Below are positions 40,605-49,964 of a stretch of 64,000 bases of DNA, piece after piece. The stretch covers positions 1-64,000 of the forward strand of contig NZ_BPQO01000013.1 of assembly GCF_022179285.1 (NCBI RefSeq), written 5' to 3'. Below the pieces are notes generated by a model, which was not told the origin of the DNA, ran no database searches, and saw only the letters and a list, made by a program, of their open reading frames with translations. Both the position numbers and the translations under genes were made by a program. The DNA is from Methylobacterium hispanicum. GTDB taxonomy: Bacteria > Pseudomonadota > Alphaproteobacteria > Rhizobiales > Beijerinckiaceae. Position 1 is the stretch's first letter. The number at the start of each line of letters is the position of its first letter.

Positions 40605-41009
40605 GACGGCGCCCCGCCGCGGTGCCGCGCGATCGCCAAGCGGGTCCATGCGGCGCAGGCGGGCGGGAGGACGGATCGCCGCGGTTGCTTGGCGCCCGCC
40701 CGCCCTCTACATCGGCGGTCCCCGTGGCCGATGCGCCTGAAGGTTTCGCGAGCCCGCTCGGGCCGGCATGGTAGCGGGGTCGGCAGTGACGGGGCGGTCC
40801 GGACCAGTTCTCTGGGCCGCTCCCGTGAGACCCAGTGGGCCGGGCGGCTGCAGGGGTGTCGGAGGCGCGGGGAACAGGAACCGCGGATCCGGCGCATGGC
40901 CCACAAGATTTCCCAGGCCGTCCGCCTGGCCTGACCCGTTCCGGGACAGGTGCCGGACCGGCCCTTGTCGCTTCGTTCACGTCGCCCGGTAAGGATAAAG
41001 GTGGGCCGG
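40605..41009. other. Intergenic region without a convincing gene
   Basis: Open frames here are short, arginine/glycine-rich and overlap each other, so none is called. Inverted repeats are present: CGCCAAGC at 40634-40641 with GCTTGGCG at 40687-40694, and GGCGGGCG at 40658-40665 with CGCCCGCC at 40693-40700. These could form a terminator after the upstream gene or part of a structured RNA. No known RNA family was recognised. Confidence 0.4.
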
Positions 41010-41034
41010 GGAACCGGCCGCGTGCCACCGCGTT
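41010..41034 (+). promoter_or_regulatory. EcfG-type (general stress) promoter
   Basis: GGAAC at 41010-41014 and CGTT at 41031-41034, separated by exactly 16 bp, match the GGAAC-N16/17-cGTT consensus of EcfG sigma factors in alphaproteobacteria. Transcription would begin near 41041, about 12 bp before the next start codon. Confidence 0.6.
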
Positions 41035-41052
41035 TCTTCGGGCCTGACGACC

Positions 41053-41364
41053 ATGCGACGCCTCCTCACCGGCGGGATCAAGGCGATCCTGGCGATCGCC
41101 GCCCTCTCCACCGCCGCCCACTGGGCCCTGCGCGTCCAGCGCGAGCAGCCGACGGCGGTCGCCCGCGCGACCGCCATCCCCGAGCCGACCACGACCGGCT
41201 CGATCGCGCCGCGCGAGGCCGAGCGTCCGGCCGCCGCGGTCGCCGCGCCCGCCCGCGGGCTCGACCAGCAGCATCTCGGCGCGCTCATCGCCAGTCACAG
41301 CGGCGAGAAGGCCCGGGTGCAGAAGGCCAGCGCCCGCGAGACGACGCGGGAAGCCCGCCGCTGA
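41053..41364 (+). CDS. Small membrane-anchored or exported protein (103 aa)
   Basis: An unrecognised protein with a hydrophobic N-terminal segment (about residues 8-25, GGIKAILAIAALSTAAHWAL) serving as signal anchor or signal peptide. The rest is Ala/Arg/Pro-rich and low in complexity, ending ARETTREARR. The short leader and the EcfG-type promoter directly upstream suggest a general stress response gene. No SD-like site is obvious. Confidence 0.6.
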   Translation: MRRLLTGGIKAILAIAALSTAAHWALRVQREQPTAVARATAIPEPTTTGSIAPREAERPAAAVAAPARGLDQQHLGALIASHSGEKARVQKASARETTREARR

Positions 41365-41524
41365 GCACGGCGGGGCCGACCGAGCGTCCGGCAGGGCAGC
41401 CCTGCGCCCGCCGGCCTCACGCCGACGGCGATCACGGGTTAGGAAGCGATCCTCGCCGCAACCTCTGATCGGACGCTCCGGCGGCCGCGCGGCGCATCGC
41501 CCGAGAGATCCCGAGAGACCTGAA

Positions 41525-42451
41525 GTGCCCCAGGCTCATGCTGTGACCGGCCCCGCGACGCGCCCCGTTCCGGACCGGCGCCGGCTCGTCGGCATCGCGC
41601 TGATGTGCGGCGCGGTCGCCTCGTTCGCGAGCCTCGACGCCTGCGGCAAGACGCTGGCGGGGCTCGGGGTGGACCCGCTGGTCTCGACCTTCATGCGCTA
41701 CGCGGTCAACGTGGCGCTGATCACCCTGGTGCTGAACCCGGTCCGCCACCCCGAGGTGGTGAGGAGCCGCCGGCTCACCCTGCAGGTCCTGCGCTCGCTG
41801 CTGCTGTTCGGCACCACCGCGCTCAACTTCCTGGCCCTGCGCTATCTCCAGCTCGCCGAGACGGTCTCGATCCAGTTCGCCGCGCCGCTCGCGGTGGCGC
41901 TCCTCGCCGGGCCGCTGCTCGGCGAGCGGTCCTCCCGCGACCGGCTGGCCGCCATCGCGGTCGGGTTCCTGGGCGTGCTGGTCATCGTGCGGCCGGGCCT
42001 CGGCACGGTCCACCCGGCCGTGCTGTTCAGCCTCGGCAACATGGTCTGCTACGCCTTCTACGTGATCCTGACGCGCAAGCTCGCGGCCCACGATTCGACC
42101 CGCACGACGCTGTTCTTCTCGGGCCTGTCGGGCCTTGCCGTGATGCTGCCGGTGCTGCCCTGGATCTGGTCGAGCCCCGCGACCCCGCAGGTCTGGGCGC
42201 TGCTCGTCGGCATCGGCCTCATCGGCACCTTCGGGCACTGGCTGCTGATCCTCGCGCACGCCCGCGCCCCGGCGAGCGTGCTGGCGCCCTTCATCTACAC
42301 GCAGCTCGTCTGGTCGGTGACGCTGGGCTTCCTGGTCTTCGGCGACGTGCCGAACGGCTGGACGCTCGTCGGCGCGATGATCGTGATCGGCTCGGGCCTC
42401 TACCTGCTGGCGCAGGAGGCGGGGCGGCGGGCGCGGCCGGAGGCCGGCTGA
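41525..42451 (+). CDS. EamA/DMT-family membrane transporter
   Basis: A 308-residue protein with about ten membrane helices in the two-EamA-repeat layout of the drug/metabolite transporter superfamily (GIALMCGAVASFASLDACGK, NFLALRYLQLAETVSIQF, PLLGERSSRDRLAAIAVGFL, TRKLAAHDSTRTT). It probably moves a small metabolite across the inner membrane; the substrate is unknown. GTG start at 41525. It precedes ispZ and scoI-type genes in the same direction with a 75-bp gap. Confidence 0.88.
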   Translation: MPQAHAVTGPATRPVPDRRRLVGIALMCGAVASFASLDACGKTLAGLGVDPLVSTFMRYAVNVALITLVLNPVRHPEVVRSRRLTLQVLRSLLLFGTTALNFLALRYLQLAETVSIQFAAPLAVALLAGPLLGERSSRDRLAAIAVGFLGVLVIVRPGLGTVHPAVLFSLGNMVCYAFYVILTRKLAAHDSTRTTLFFSGLSGLAVMLPVLPWIWSSPATPQVWALLVGIGLIGTFGHWLLILAHARAPASVLAPFIYTQLVWSVTLGFLVFGDVPNGWTLVGAMIVIGSGLYLLAQEAGRRARPEAG

Positions 42452-42526
42452 GCCGAGAGGCCGACGTCGTCGCGGCCCGCGGCGATCCCCGATACAGATT
42501 TGCGGGAAGCGCTTATATCGGGGCCC

Positions 42527-43135
42527 ATGCAGATCGAATCCGTCCCCCCGCACCGCCACCTGCCGCCGCTCCTGAAGCTCGCCCTGGAGATGGGGCCGCT
42601 GGTGCTGTTCTTCCTCGGCAACGCCTACGCCGAGCGCTTCGGGATCGCGGCCGACCAGAAGCTCTTCGTCGCCACCGGCGCGTTCGTGGCCGCGACCGTG
42701 ACGGCGCTGGCCATCCACTACGCCCTGGTGCGACGCCTGCCGGTGATGCCGCTGGTCTCAGGGGTGGTCGTCGTGGTGTTCGGCGGCCTGACCCTCTACC
42801 TGCAGGACAAGACCTTCATCATGGTGAAGCCCACCATCGTGAACACCTTGTTCGGCGTGGTCCTGCTCGGCGGCCTCGCCTTCGGCAAGCCGCTGCTCGC
42901 CGTCGTGCTCGACTCGATGTTCGCGCTGACCGACGAGGGCTGGCGCAAGCTCACCTTCCGCTGGGGCCTGTTCTTCCTGGCGCTCGCCGCGCTCAACGAG
43001 GTGGTCTGGCGCACGCAGACGGAGGATTTCTGGGTGAACTTCAAGGTCTTCGGCATCATGCCGATCACGGTGGCGTTCGCGCTCGCCCAGACGCCGCTGC
43101 TCACCCGCTACGAGCGCAAGGACGTCCGGGCGTGA
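42527..43135 (+). CDS. ispZ: Inner membrane-spanning protein IspZ/YciB (septation protein A)
   Basis: A 202-residue multi-pass membrane protein (about five helices) of the IspZ/YciB family: [35 protein letters not shown] and [20 protein letters not shown] are family hallmarks. It is linked to normal cell division and envelope synthesis. The ATG at 42527 gives the usual length. The stop overlaps the SCO gene start by 4 bp (GTGA). Confidence 0.94.
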   Translation: MQIESVPPHRHLPPLLKLALEMGPLVLFFLGNAYAERFGIAADQKLFVATGAFVAATVTALAIHYALVRRLPVMPLVSGVVVVVFGGLTLYLQDKTFIMVKPTIVNTLFGVVLLGGLAFGKPLLAVVLDSMFALTDEGWRKLTFRWGLFFLALAALNEVVWRTQTEDFWVNFKVFGIMPITVAFALAQTPLLTRYERKDVRA

Positions 43136-43737
43136 GCGCGGCCTCCGGCACCCGGACCCTGCACCGGGCCCTCGTCCCCCTCGCCGCTTTCGTGATCGGC
43201 CTCGTGGGCATCGCGGGCGCGGCCTGGTTCACGCTGATGCCCGCGCGGCAGGAGGCGGTGGCGAGCGTCGGCGGCCCGTTCAGCCTCGTCGATCAGGACG
43301 GCCGGCCCACGACCGAGCGCGCCTTCGCGGGCGCCACGCACCTCGTCTTCTTCGGCTTCACCCACTGCCCGGAGATCTGCCCGACCACGCTGCAGCAGGT
43401 CTCCGACGTGCTGGCGGCTTTGGGCGACAAGGGACGGGGCATGAAGGTCGCCTTCATCACGGTCGATCCGGAGCGCGACCGGCCGGCCGACCTCAAGACC
43501 TACCTCACGAGCTTCGACCCGCGCATCGTCGGCCTCACGGGCACGCCCGAGCAGGTCGCGGCGGCGGTGAAGGGCTACCGCGCCTACAGCCGCAAGGTGC
43601 CCACCAAGGACGGCGACTACACGATGGAGCACACCGCGCTCGTCTACGTGATGGACGGCAAGAACCGCTTCCTCGGCGCGCTCAACCTGATGCGCCCGGC
43701 CGACCAGAGCGCGGCGGAACTCGCCAAGCGGCTGTGA
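43132..43737 (+). CDS. SCO1/SenC-family copper chaperone
   Basis: A 201-residue membrane-anchored thioredoxin-fold protein. One N-terminal helix (residues 12-36), then the Cu-binding CxxxC as Cys79-x3-Cys83 ([11 protein letters not shown]) and the conserved His167 (MEHTALVYV). SCO proteins deliver copper to, or keep reduced, the CuA site of cytochrome oxidase. Translationally coupled to ispZ through a GTG start. It is in the same neighbourhood as the cytochrome c maturation genes. Confidence 0.93.
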   Translation: MSAASGTRTLHRALVPLAAFVIGLVGIAGAAWFTLMPARQEAVASVGGPFSLVDQDGRPTTERAFAGATHLVFFGFTHCPEICPTTLQQVSDVLAALGDKGRGMKVAFITVDPERDRPADLKTYLTSFDPRIVGLTGTPEQVAAAVKGYRAYSRKVPTKDGDYTMEHTALVYVMDGKNRFLGALNLMRPADQSAAELAKRL

Positions 43738-43753
43738 TCGCCCGATCGGTCCG

Positions 43754-44773
43754 TCAGGCCGCGTGCCGGTTCGCCGCCGGCCCGAAATGGCCGAGATAGC
43801 GCGCCGCGATCGCCTCGACCGGCAGCACCACGAAGACGTCGGTGGTGCCGAACTGGTGGTCCACCACCGCCCCGTCGCCGAAGGTGGCGCCGACCCGCAG
43901 GTAGCCCTTGATCAGCGGCGGCAGGGACTGGAGCGCCGCCTTCGGATCGACCGCCCCGCGGACGAGCCGGTCCATCGGCACGTGGCGGCCGGGCAGGGCC
44001 TTCGCGCACCAGCCCTCCGGCGCGCGGGCGTGGTGGTGGAGGAAGCTCAGGGGCAGGGCGAGCCGGTCCGGATCCGTGCCCTCCAGGCTGGCGCAGCCGA
44101 TCAGCGCATCGATCCGGTGGTGCCGGAGGTAGGCGTAGATGCCGGTCCAGAGCAGCTCGACCGTGCGCTTGGTGCGGTAGGGCTTCAGCACGCAGGAACG
44201 GCCGAGTTCCAGGATGCGCTTGCCGGCCTGGGCGGCGAGCAGCGGCGCGAGGTCGTACTCGCCCGCCGAGTAGAAGCCGAAGTTGCGCTCGGCCACCTCG
44301 CCGCGCAGCAGCCGGTAGGTGCCCACCACCTTCGGCCGGGCTTTCCGGAAGGGCTTGGCCTCGGTCGCGGCGTGGTCGATCACCAGGAGGTGGTCGCAGA
44401 GCGCGTCGAACTCGTCGGCGTCGCGGCGCGAGAAGGCCGCCATGCCGGTCGGCACTGCCGACATCTCCTCGTAGAACACGCCGTAGCGCAGGCGCTGGGC
44501 CCGGCGCACCTCGCCGTTCTTCACGGCGAGCCGCACCTCCAGCGTGCCGAGCCGGCCGAGGCTCGGCCCCAGGCCGGGCGTCGCGAGCGGCGCCTTGAAG
44601 CGCTCGGCGAAGCGGATCGGCGTCGCGCCCGGCGGCACGAGGCTGCGCCCGCCGAGGCCCGGGATGCCGGCCTCGGCGCCCCGGCGCTTGAGCTTGGCGA
44701 TGGGCTCGGCCACGCCCCGGTCCCAGCCGCTCGCAAAGGCCGCCCCGGCCCCACGGGTGAAGTTCGCGACCAT
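43754..44773 (-). CDS. olsB: L-ornithine N-alpha-acyltransferase-like GNAT protein
   Basis: A 339-residue GNAT-fold acyltransferase of the OlsB/hemolysin-like family ([69 protein letters not shown]). OlsB makes lyso-ornithine lipid from ornithine and 3-hydroxyacyl-ACP, the first step of ornithine-lipid synthesis. Ornithine lipids fit a rhizobial-type membrane. No olsA is adjacent, so the exact acceptor is inferred. The ATG at 44773 is preferred to 44845, which adds a low-complexity Gly/Arg tail. Confidence 0.82.
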   Translation of the reverse strand: MVANFTRGAGAAFASGWDRGVAEPIAKLKRRGAEAGIPGLGGRSLVPPGATPIRFAERFKAPLATPGLGPSLGRLGTLEVRLAVKNGEVRRAQRLRYGVFYEEMSAVPTGMAAFSRRDADEFDALCDHLLVIDHAATEAKPFRKARPKVVGTYRLLRGEVAERNFGFYSAGEYDLAPLLAAQAGKRILELGRSCVLKPYRTKRTVELLWTGIYAYLRHHRIDALIGCASLEGTDPDRLALPLSFLHHHARAPEGWCAKALPGRHVPMDRLVRGAVDPKAALQSLPPLIKGYLRVGATFGDGAVVDHQFGTTDVFVVLPVEAIAARYLGHFGPAANRHAA

Positions 44774-44874
44774 CGTCGAAGCCCGCTCCGGAGGCCCGCG
44801 GCCGCCGTCCGCCCGGACGGCGCGGCCCGCGCCTCGCGGACCCACTCAAGACCACGAAGCGCGCACGCTTTTAT

Positions 44875-44894
44875 GACAGCCGCACGCGGCTGTC
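44875..44894. repeat. Small perfect hairpin between olsB and the next gene
   Basis: GACAGCCGC / GCGGCTGTC with a 2-base centre. It lacks a T-tract on the minus strand, so it may be a rho-assisted stop or a processing hairpin for the upstream minus-strand gene ending at 44918. Confidence 0.45.
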
Positions 44895-44917
44895 GCGCCG
44901 GCTACTGCGAACCGGGA

Positions 44918-45304
44918 TCAGACGAACTGGTTCAGCCCGGGGATCGAGCCGACGATCGGCCCCATCACGTCCTCGCCGGCTTTCTCACGGCCGTAGGCGA
45001 AGAGTTCCTGCCCCAGCGGCTGCATCTGGCCCATCGGCACGCCGGCCGACATCAGCTTCTGGCCGAGCGCCATCACGCCGCCGCCCATCATGCCGCCGAG
45101 CATGCCCATCAGCCCGCTGCCGCCGCCCGCGGCGTTCGACTCGGCGACGAGCGCCTCGGAGCCCGGCATCGCGGCCATGAGCTGGGCGACCTCGGTCGCC
45201 GGCCCCTCCTTCTGCAGGAAGGCGAGGATATGCCCGATCGCGGTCTGCGCCGTGGCGGCGTCGAGGCCGGTGCGGTTGGTCACGCGGGCGATCAGTTCTT
45301 CCAT
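44918..45304 (-). CDS. Hypothetical protein with Gly/Met-rich middle (128 aa)
   Basis: An unnamed protein: a helical N-terminal half ([33 protein letters not shown]) resembling DUF2267/DUF2780-like sequences, then a Gly/Met-rich stretch ([19 protein letters not shown]) and a short C-terminus. The ATG at 45304 has GGAAGG about 8 bases ahead. The family assignment is tentative. It is divergent from the HerA-like gene. Confidence 0.7.
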   Translation of the reverse strand: MEELIARVTNRTGLDAATAQTAIGHILAFLQKEGPATEVAQLMAAMPGSEALVAESNAAGGGSGLMGMLGGMMGGGVMALGQKLMSAGVPMGQMQPLGQELFAYGREKAGEDVMGPIVGSIPGLNQFV

Positions 45305-45442
45305 CGATGGGGCCTTCCCGAGAGAGTTGCTCCCGTCTGTCGGGCCTGGGCGCTGGGAAATCAAGCCGGGCCGGCCGCTCTGGAACTCGGGAGGCGCCTC
45401 GGCGTAACCTGCGCCGGCGCGGTGGCACGAGGGGAGCGGGCG

Positions 45443-46987
45443 ATGAGCGGGGACGGCACCATCTCGGTCGGCAGGAGCGTGGGCCCGGGCGCCAAGCCCG
45501 AGGTGCTGGCGCTGCGGCTGGCCAACCGGCACGGGCTGGTGGCGGGCGCCACCGGCACCGGCAAGACCGTGACCCTGCAGGTGCTGGCCGAGGGCTTCTC
45601 CAACGCGGGCGTGCCCGTGTTCGCCGCCGACATCAAGGGCGACCTGTCGGGGCTCGCCGCGGCCGGCGAGGCCAAGCCGGTCTTCGTCAAGCGCGCCGAG
45701 GAACTCGGGATCGCGTACGAGCCCGACCGCTTCCCCACCGTGTTCTGGGACCTGTTCGGCGAGCAGGGCCACCCGATCCGCTGCACGGTCAGCGAGATGG
45801 GGCCGCTGCTGCTGGCCCGCCTCCTCGAACTCAACGACACCCAGGAGGGCGTGCTCAACGTCGCCTTCCGGGTCGCCGACGAGAACCGGTGGCCGGTCAT
45901 CGACCTGAAGGACCTGCGGGCGCTGCTGAACTTCTGCTCGGAGAACCTGCGCGAGATCTCCGGCACCTACGGCAACGTCTCGGCGGCCAGCGTCGGCGCG
46001 ATCCAGCGCCAGCTCCTGGTTCTCGAGAATCAGGGCGCCGACGCGTTCTTCGGCGAGCCGGCCCTCGACCTCGCCGACTTCATGCGCCGGGACCGGGAGG
46101 GCAGGGGCTTCGTCAACATCCTGGCCGCCGACAAGCTGATGCAGCGGCCGAAGCTCTACGCCTCCTTCCTGCTCTGGATGCTCTCGGAGCTGTTCGAGCA
46201 ATTGCCCGAGGTCGGCGACCTCGACCGGCCCAAGCTCGTCTTCTTCTTCGACGAGGCGCACCTCCTGTTCGACGACGCCCCGAAGGCACTGCTCGACGCG
46301 GTGGAGCAGGTGGTGCGGCTGATCCGCTCCAAGGGGGTGGGCGTCTACTTCGTCACCCAGAACCCGCTCGACGTGCCCGAGACGGTGCTGGGCCAGCTCG
46401 GCAACCGGGTGCAGCACGGCCTGCGCGCCTTCACGCCCCGCGACCAGCGCGCGGTGCGGGCGGCCGCCGAGACCTTCCGGCAGAACCCGGGCTTCGACGT
46501 CGCCAAGGCCATCACGGAGCTCGGCGTCGGCGAGGCGCTGGTGAGCTTCCTGGAGGCGCGCGGCACCCCCTCGGTCGTCGAGCGGGCCTTGATCGCGCCG
46601 CCGCAGGGCCGCGTCGGTCCCCTCACGGCAGCCGAGCGGGCCGAGGTGATCGCGAAGAGCCCGCTCCGCGGCAAGTACGACGCGGCGGTCGACAACGAGA
46701 GCGCCTACGAGATGCTGGCCGCCCGCAAGGGCCTCGACGCGGACACGGCGGAGGCCGCCAAGGAGAGCGAGGGCGGCCTCGGCGGCCTGCTCGGCGGCGT
46801 GCTGGGCAGCCTGCTCGGCGAGGAAGCGTCGAAAGGAAAGGGAACGGCGCGGACCGGGCGCCGCCCCCGGCCGGGGATCGTGGAGCAGGTGGTGTCGAAC
46901 GCCGCCCGCTCGATGGCCCGCAGCGTCGGCAAGCAGGTGGGCGACGCCATCCTGCGCAACGTGCTGGGCGGGCTGACGAAGAAGTAG
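45443..46987 (+). CDS. HerA-like DUF853 ATPase
   Basis: A 514-residue FtsK/HerA-superfamily ATPase. Walker A is GATGTGKT at residues 35-42, and Walker B is [41 protein letters not shown] and [15 protein letters not shown] are characteristic of the DUF853 (YjgR-like) family. The C-terminal region is Gly-rich. Role unproven; HerA relatives move DNA. The ATG at 45443 follows GAGGGGAG. Convergent with the ccm cluster, with a palindrome between. Confidence 0.9.
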   Translation: MSGDGTISVGRSVGPGAKPEVLALRLANRHGLVAGATGTGKTVTLQVLAEGFSNAGVPVFAADIKGDLSGLAAAGEAKPVFVKRAEELGIAYEPDRFPTVFWDLFGEQGHPIRCTVSEMGPLLLARLLELNDTQEGVLNVAFRVADENRWPVIDLKDLRALLNFCSENLREISGTYGNVSAASVGAIQRQLLVLENQGADAFFGEPALDLADFMRRDREGRGFVNILAADKLMQRPKLYASFLLWMLSELFEQLPEVGDLDRPKLVFFFDEAHLLFDDAPKALLDAVEQVVRLIRSKGVGVYFVTQNPLDVPETVLGQLGNRVQHGLRAFTPRDQRAVRAAAETFRQNPGFDVAKAITELGVGEALVSFLEARGTPSVVERALIAPPQGRVGPLTAAERAEVIAKSPLRGKYDAAVDNESAYEMLAARKGLDADTAEAAKESEGGLGGLLGGVLGSLLGEEASKGKGTARTGRRPRPGIVEQVVSNAARSMARSVGKQVGDAILRNVLGGLTKK

Positions 46988-47003
46988 CCGCGCCGGATCT
47001 TTT

Positions 47004-47024
47004 CCTCCCCGCTCTGCGGGGAGG
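47004..47024. repeat. Palindrome between convergent DUF853 and ccmG genes
   Basis: CCTCCCCGC-TCT-GCGGGGAGG, a perfect 9-bp stem in a 49-bp gap between two convergent genes. It may end transcription from both sides, although no clean T-tract follows on either strand. Confidence 0.5.
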
Positions 47025-47036
47025 GGGGAGCGCGCG

Positions 47037-47630
47037 TCAGCCCGCTGAGGCGACCTGCCCGGCGCGGCGGATCTTCTCCAGCACGTCCTTCAGGTTCTCG
47101 GGCGTGACGATGCCGACGAGCTTGTCGCGGATCACCCCGTCCGGGCCGATGATGAAGGTCTCCGGCACGCCGTAGACGCCGAAATCGATGCCGACGCGGC
47201 CCGTCTCGTCGAGCCCGACCGCCCGGAAGGGCACGCCGTGCTTCCCCAGGAAGGCGCGGGCCTTCTCGGGCGCGTCCTTGTAGGCGATGCCGACGAGGCG
47301 GAAGCCCGATTCGCGGGCCATCCGCATCAGCATCGGGTGCTCGATCTGGCAGGGGGCGCACCACGAGGCCCAGACGTTCAGCACCGTGACCTGGCCCCGG
47401 AGGTCGGCGGAGGTCAGCCCCGGCACGGGGGCGCCGTCCGCGGTCAAGCCCGGCACCGGGGGCAGCGCGAAGGCCGGGACCGGCTGCCCGACGAGCGCCG
47501 AGGGGATGGCCGCGGGATCGACGCCCGATCGCAGGCGCAGGAGGAACACGCCGGCCAGCACCGCGAAGGTGACGAGCGGCAGGATCAGCAGGAGCGAGCG
47601 GCGGGCCGGCGCGGGGGCCTCGGTGCTCAC
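47037..47630 (-). CDS. ccmG: Cytochrome c maturation thioredoxin CcmG (DsbE)
   Basis: A 197-residue membrane-anchored periplasmic thioredoxin-like protein with one N-terminal helix (residues 12-32) and the active site WCAPC (Cys91, Cys94) followed by the family PETFIIGPDGVI. It reduces the heme-binding cysteines of apocytochrome c before heme attachment. The GTG start overlaps the ccmD stop by 4 bp. Last gene of the leftward ccm cluster. Confidence 0.94.
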   Translation of the reverse strand: MSTEAPAPARRSLLLILPLVTFAVLAGVFLLRLRSGVDPAAIPSALVGQPVPAFALPPVPGLTADGAPVPGLTSADLRGQVTVLNVWASWCAPCQIEHPMLMRMARESGFRLVGIAYKDAPEKARAFLGKHGVPFRAVGLDETGRVGIDFGVYGVPETFIIGPDGVIRDKLVGIVTPENLKDVLEKIRRAGQVASAG

Positions 47631-47788
47631 CGGCGCCCCTCCCCGGAGCCGCGCAGCGCCTCGAAACCGCGCAGGGCCCGGGCCTGCGCGCGCCGGTCGC
47701 GCACGGCGTTGAGCACCAGGGCGCCCATCACCAGCGCGGTGAAGGCGTAGGAGGCGAGGATGAAGCCCGCATGGGGTCCGAGATCCAT
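47627..47788 (-). CDS. ccmD: Heme exporter subunit CcmD (53 aa)
   Basis: A 53-residue protein, too short for most gene finders. The start MDLGPHAGFILASYAFTALV is the characteristic CcmD opening (PHAGFI..SY), with a single membrane helix and an Arg-rich tail (NAVRDRRAQARALRGF). CcmD holds the CcmC-heme-CcmE complex. It starts 11 bp after ccmC and overlaps ccmG by 4 bp. Confidence 0.92.
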   Translation of the reverse strand: MDLGPHAGFILASYAFTALVMGALVLNAVRDRRAQARALRGFEALRGSGEGRR

Positions 47789-47798
47789 GGTCGGGTCC

Positions 47799-48599
47799 TC
47801 AGAGGGCCTGGGGGAGGGCGTCGGGCGGAGCGGTCACGGCGACGCGCCCCGCGTCCAGGCGCTCGGCCTCGCGGATGGTCAGCGTGCGCACCCGGCGGCG
47901 CATCACCTCGGTGCGCATCGCGTAGAGGTGGAGCGTGGTGCCGCCGAGCGTCGCGGCGAGGATCATCACGAGGAGCGGGTAGAGCATCGAGGGATCGATG
48001 GTCGGGCCGCCCATGCGCAGGATCGAGGCCGGCTGGTGCAGGGTGGACCACCAGTTCACCGAGAACTTGATGATCGGCAGGTTGACGGCGCCGACGAGCG
48101 TCAGGATCGCCACCGCGCGCGCGGCCCGGTTCGGGTCCTCCATCGTGCGCCAGAGCGCGACGATGCCGCAGTAGATCAGGAAGAGCAGCAGCATCGAGGT
48201 GAGGCGCGCGTCCCAGACCCAGTAGGTGCCCCACATCGGCTTGCCCCAGAGCGACCCGGTGACGAGGCAGATCAGCGTGAAGGCCGCCCCGATCGGCGCG
48301 GCGGCGCGCTGGGCGACGTCCGCGAGCGGGTGGCGCCAGACCAGCGTGCCCACCGCCGACAGGCTCATGGCGCCGTAGAAGAACACCCCGAGCCAGGCCG
48401 CTGGCACGTGGATGAACATGATCCGCACCGTCTCGCCCTGCTGGTAGTCGGGCGGGGCGACGAACCACGCGAGGTAGAGCCCGAGGGCGAGCACCAGACC
48501 GGAGAGGCCGGCGAGCCACGGCGCGAGCGTGCCCGACCAGCGCATGAAGTGGCTGGGGTTGGACAGCCGGGTCCAGAGGGAGATCGGGGCCGAGGACAT
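47799..48599 (-). CDS. ccmC: Heme exporter protein CcmC
   Basis: A 266-residue protein with six membrane helices and the tryptophan-rich heme-handling signature WGTYWVWDARLTSMLLLFLIY between two conserved histidine-bearing loops (FIHVPAAWL and SVNWWSTLHQPAS). It loads heme onto CcmE. The ATG at 48599 (MSSAPISLWTRLSNPSHF) is the usual CcmC start; the open frame upstream is not CcmC-like. A GT61 gene separates it from ccmB. Confidence 0.95.
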   Translation of the reverse strand: MSSAPISLWTRLSNPSHFMRWSGTLAPWLAGLSGLVLALGLYLAWFVAPPDYQQGETVRIMFIHVPAAWLGVFFYGAMSLSAVGTLVWRHPLADVAQRAAAPIGAAFTLICLVTGSLWGKPMWGTYWVWDARLTSMLLLFLIYCGIVALWRTMEDPNRAARAVAILTLVGAVNLPIIKFSVNWWSTLHQPASILRMGGPTIDPSMLYPLLVMILAATLGGTTLHLYAMRTEVMRRRVRTLTIREAERLDAGRVAVTAPPDALPQAL

Positions 48600-48742
48600 C
48601 CTGCCTGCCTGAGGGCGCGCGCGGGGTGCCCCGGCGGCCTGCCTGTTTCCGTGACATCCCGCGCGGGGCGGGGCTCCTGGCCTGGCTTTTAGCGTCGAGT
48701 GCGGTGCAGCGGCAATGCGGGGCGGGCGCGCACCCTGGGCGG

Positions 48743-49888
48743 TCAGGGCGCGTCGGGACGCAGGAGCCGGCGCAGCCCGGCCCGGGCCCCGCGCCCGGCC
48801 GCACCCACGGAGCGGGCGAGCAGCCCGCCGGCCCGCCCGGCCGCCTCCCGGGCGTCCCGCGCGGCGATGCCGTCGACATCCGCCGCGCGCTCCGCCAGGG
48901 CGGCGGCGACGGAGGCCGGATCCGGCAGGGACCAGCGCAGGAAGTAGTCGCGCTCCGCGGCGTAGGCGTCGTTGCGGATCCAGGTCACCCCGTCGGCGTA
49001 GTAGTAGTGCGCCCGGTTCCGGTTCAGGGCATCGAAGAGCGGCAGGTTCGCGTTGAGGCGGCGGCACCAGTTGAGGCCGAGGATCCGGCGCTCGGGCGCG
49101 GCGAAGAGGCAGACGTGCAGGGCCGAGCCCGTGAGGCCGAGGACGGTCCGCCGCTCGGCGAAGAGCCGGACCTGCGCGCGGAGGTCGAGTTCCTCGGGGA
49201 CGACGACGTCGACGCCCCGGCGCTCCAGCTCCCGCACGAGGTCGGCCTCGTTCTCCAGCTTGTGCAGGCTGCCCGGCGGTAGCCTGAGCTTCGAGAGATA
49301 GGCCGGCCGCGCCTCGCCATCGACCGCGACGCCCGCCAGCCAGGGCCGCCCGATCGCCTTGCAGAGTTCGTCGTAGGCCCGGCTCGCCGCGTGGTTCTCC
49401 CGGAAGGCGCGCTCGGCCACCACGACCTCGGCCAGTCGGACGGGCACGCGGAAATTCCGCAGCGCATCCAGGCCGACCCCGAGGGAGCCGAGCATCGGCT
49501 CCAGGAAGCCGAGGCCGCGCAGCCGCTCAATGTCCTGCGCGCCGTGATAGAGCAGCAGGGTCCCCGCCCCGCCGCCCGCGGCGAGCGGCCAGAGGCGGGA
49601 CAGGCTGCCGACGACGAAGTGGCCGAAATGATCGACCACGTCGCCGAGATAGTGGAAGCGCGCATCGACCCGCGCGGCCGAGGCGCGGAGATCGGCGACC
49701 TGCCGCGCCGCGTCGGCGTCGAGCGGCGCGTCGCGGTCGATCCGCACCCCGCCCTCGTAGAGCCCCCAGAGGGCGCCGTACTCCACGGGCACGTAGAGCA
49801 GGTCGGTGCAGAGGCGGATGTCCGGCGGCGCCTCGTGGATCGCGCAGGCGCCCTCGACCTCGGTGCAGCGCCTGATCCCGGCCGGCAT
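48743..49888 (-). CDS. Glycosyltransferase family 61 (DUF563) protein
   Basis: A 381-residue protein with the DUF563/GT61 core: RFHYLGDVVDHFGHFVVGSL near residue 90, PAYLSKLRLPP, LENEADLVRELERRGVDVVVPEEL, and GLTGSALHVCLFAAPERRILGLNW. GT61 enzymes move xylose, GlcNAc or similar sugars onto glycans. The protein lacks membrane helices. Its position between ccmB and ccmC, on the same strand, breaks the normally contiguous ccm operon. Acceptor and donor unknown. Confidence 0.83.
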   Translation of the reverse strand: MPAGIRRCTEVEGACAIHEAPPDIRLCTDLLYVPVEYGALWGLYEGGVRIDRDAPLDADAARQVADLRASAARVDARFHYLGDVVDHFGHFVVGSLSRLWPLAAGGGAGTLLLYHGAQDIERLRGLGFLEPMLGSLGVGLDALRNFRVPVRLAEVVVAERAFRENHAASRAYDELCKAIGRPWLAGVAVDGEARPAYLSKLRLPPGSLHKLENEADLVRELERRGVDVVVPEELDLRAQVRLFAERRTVLGLTGSALHVCLFAAPERRILGLNWCRRLNANLPLFDALNRNRAHYYYADGVTWIRNDAYAAERDYFLRWSLPDPASVAAALAERAADVDGIAARDAREAAGRAGGLLARSVGAAGRGARAGLRRLLRPDAP

Positions 49889-49964
49889 GTGCCCCCGCTC
49901 GCCCCGCGACGATCCCCTCGCCGCGGCCGGATACGCCCTCCGCCCCGGACCGTCAAAGGCCGCG

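Noticed and set aside
40689..40934. Overlapping short open frames in the gap before 41053
   Set aside because: Several frames overlap in the same interval, all Arg/Gly-rich and with no ribosome-binding site or family motif.
44875..44894. The small hairpin as an intrinsic terminator
   Set aside because: No T-tract follows on the minus strand, so it is listed only as a hairpin.
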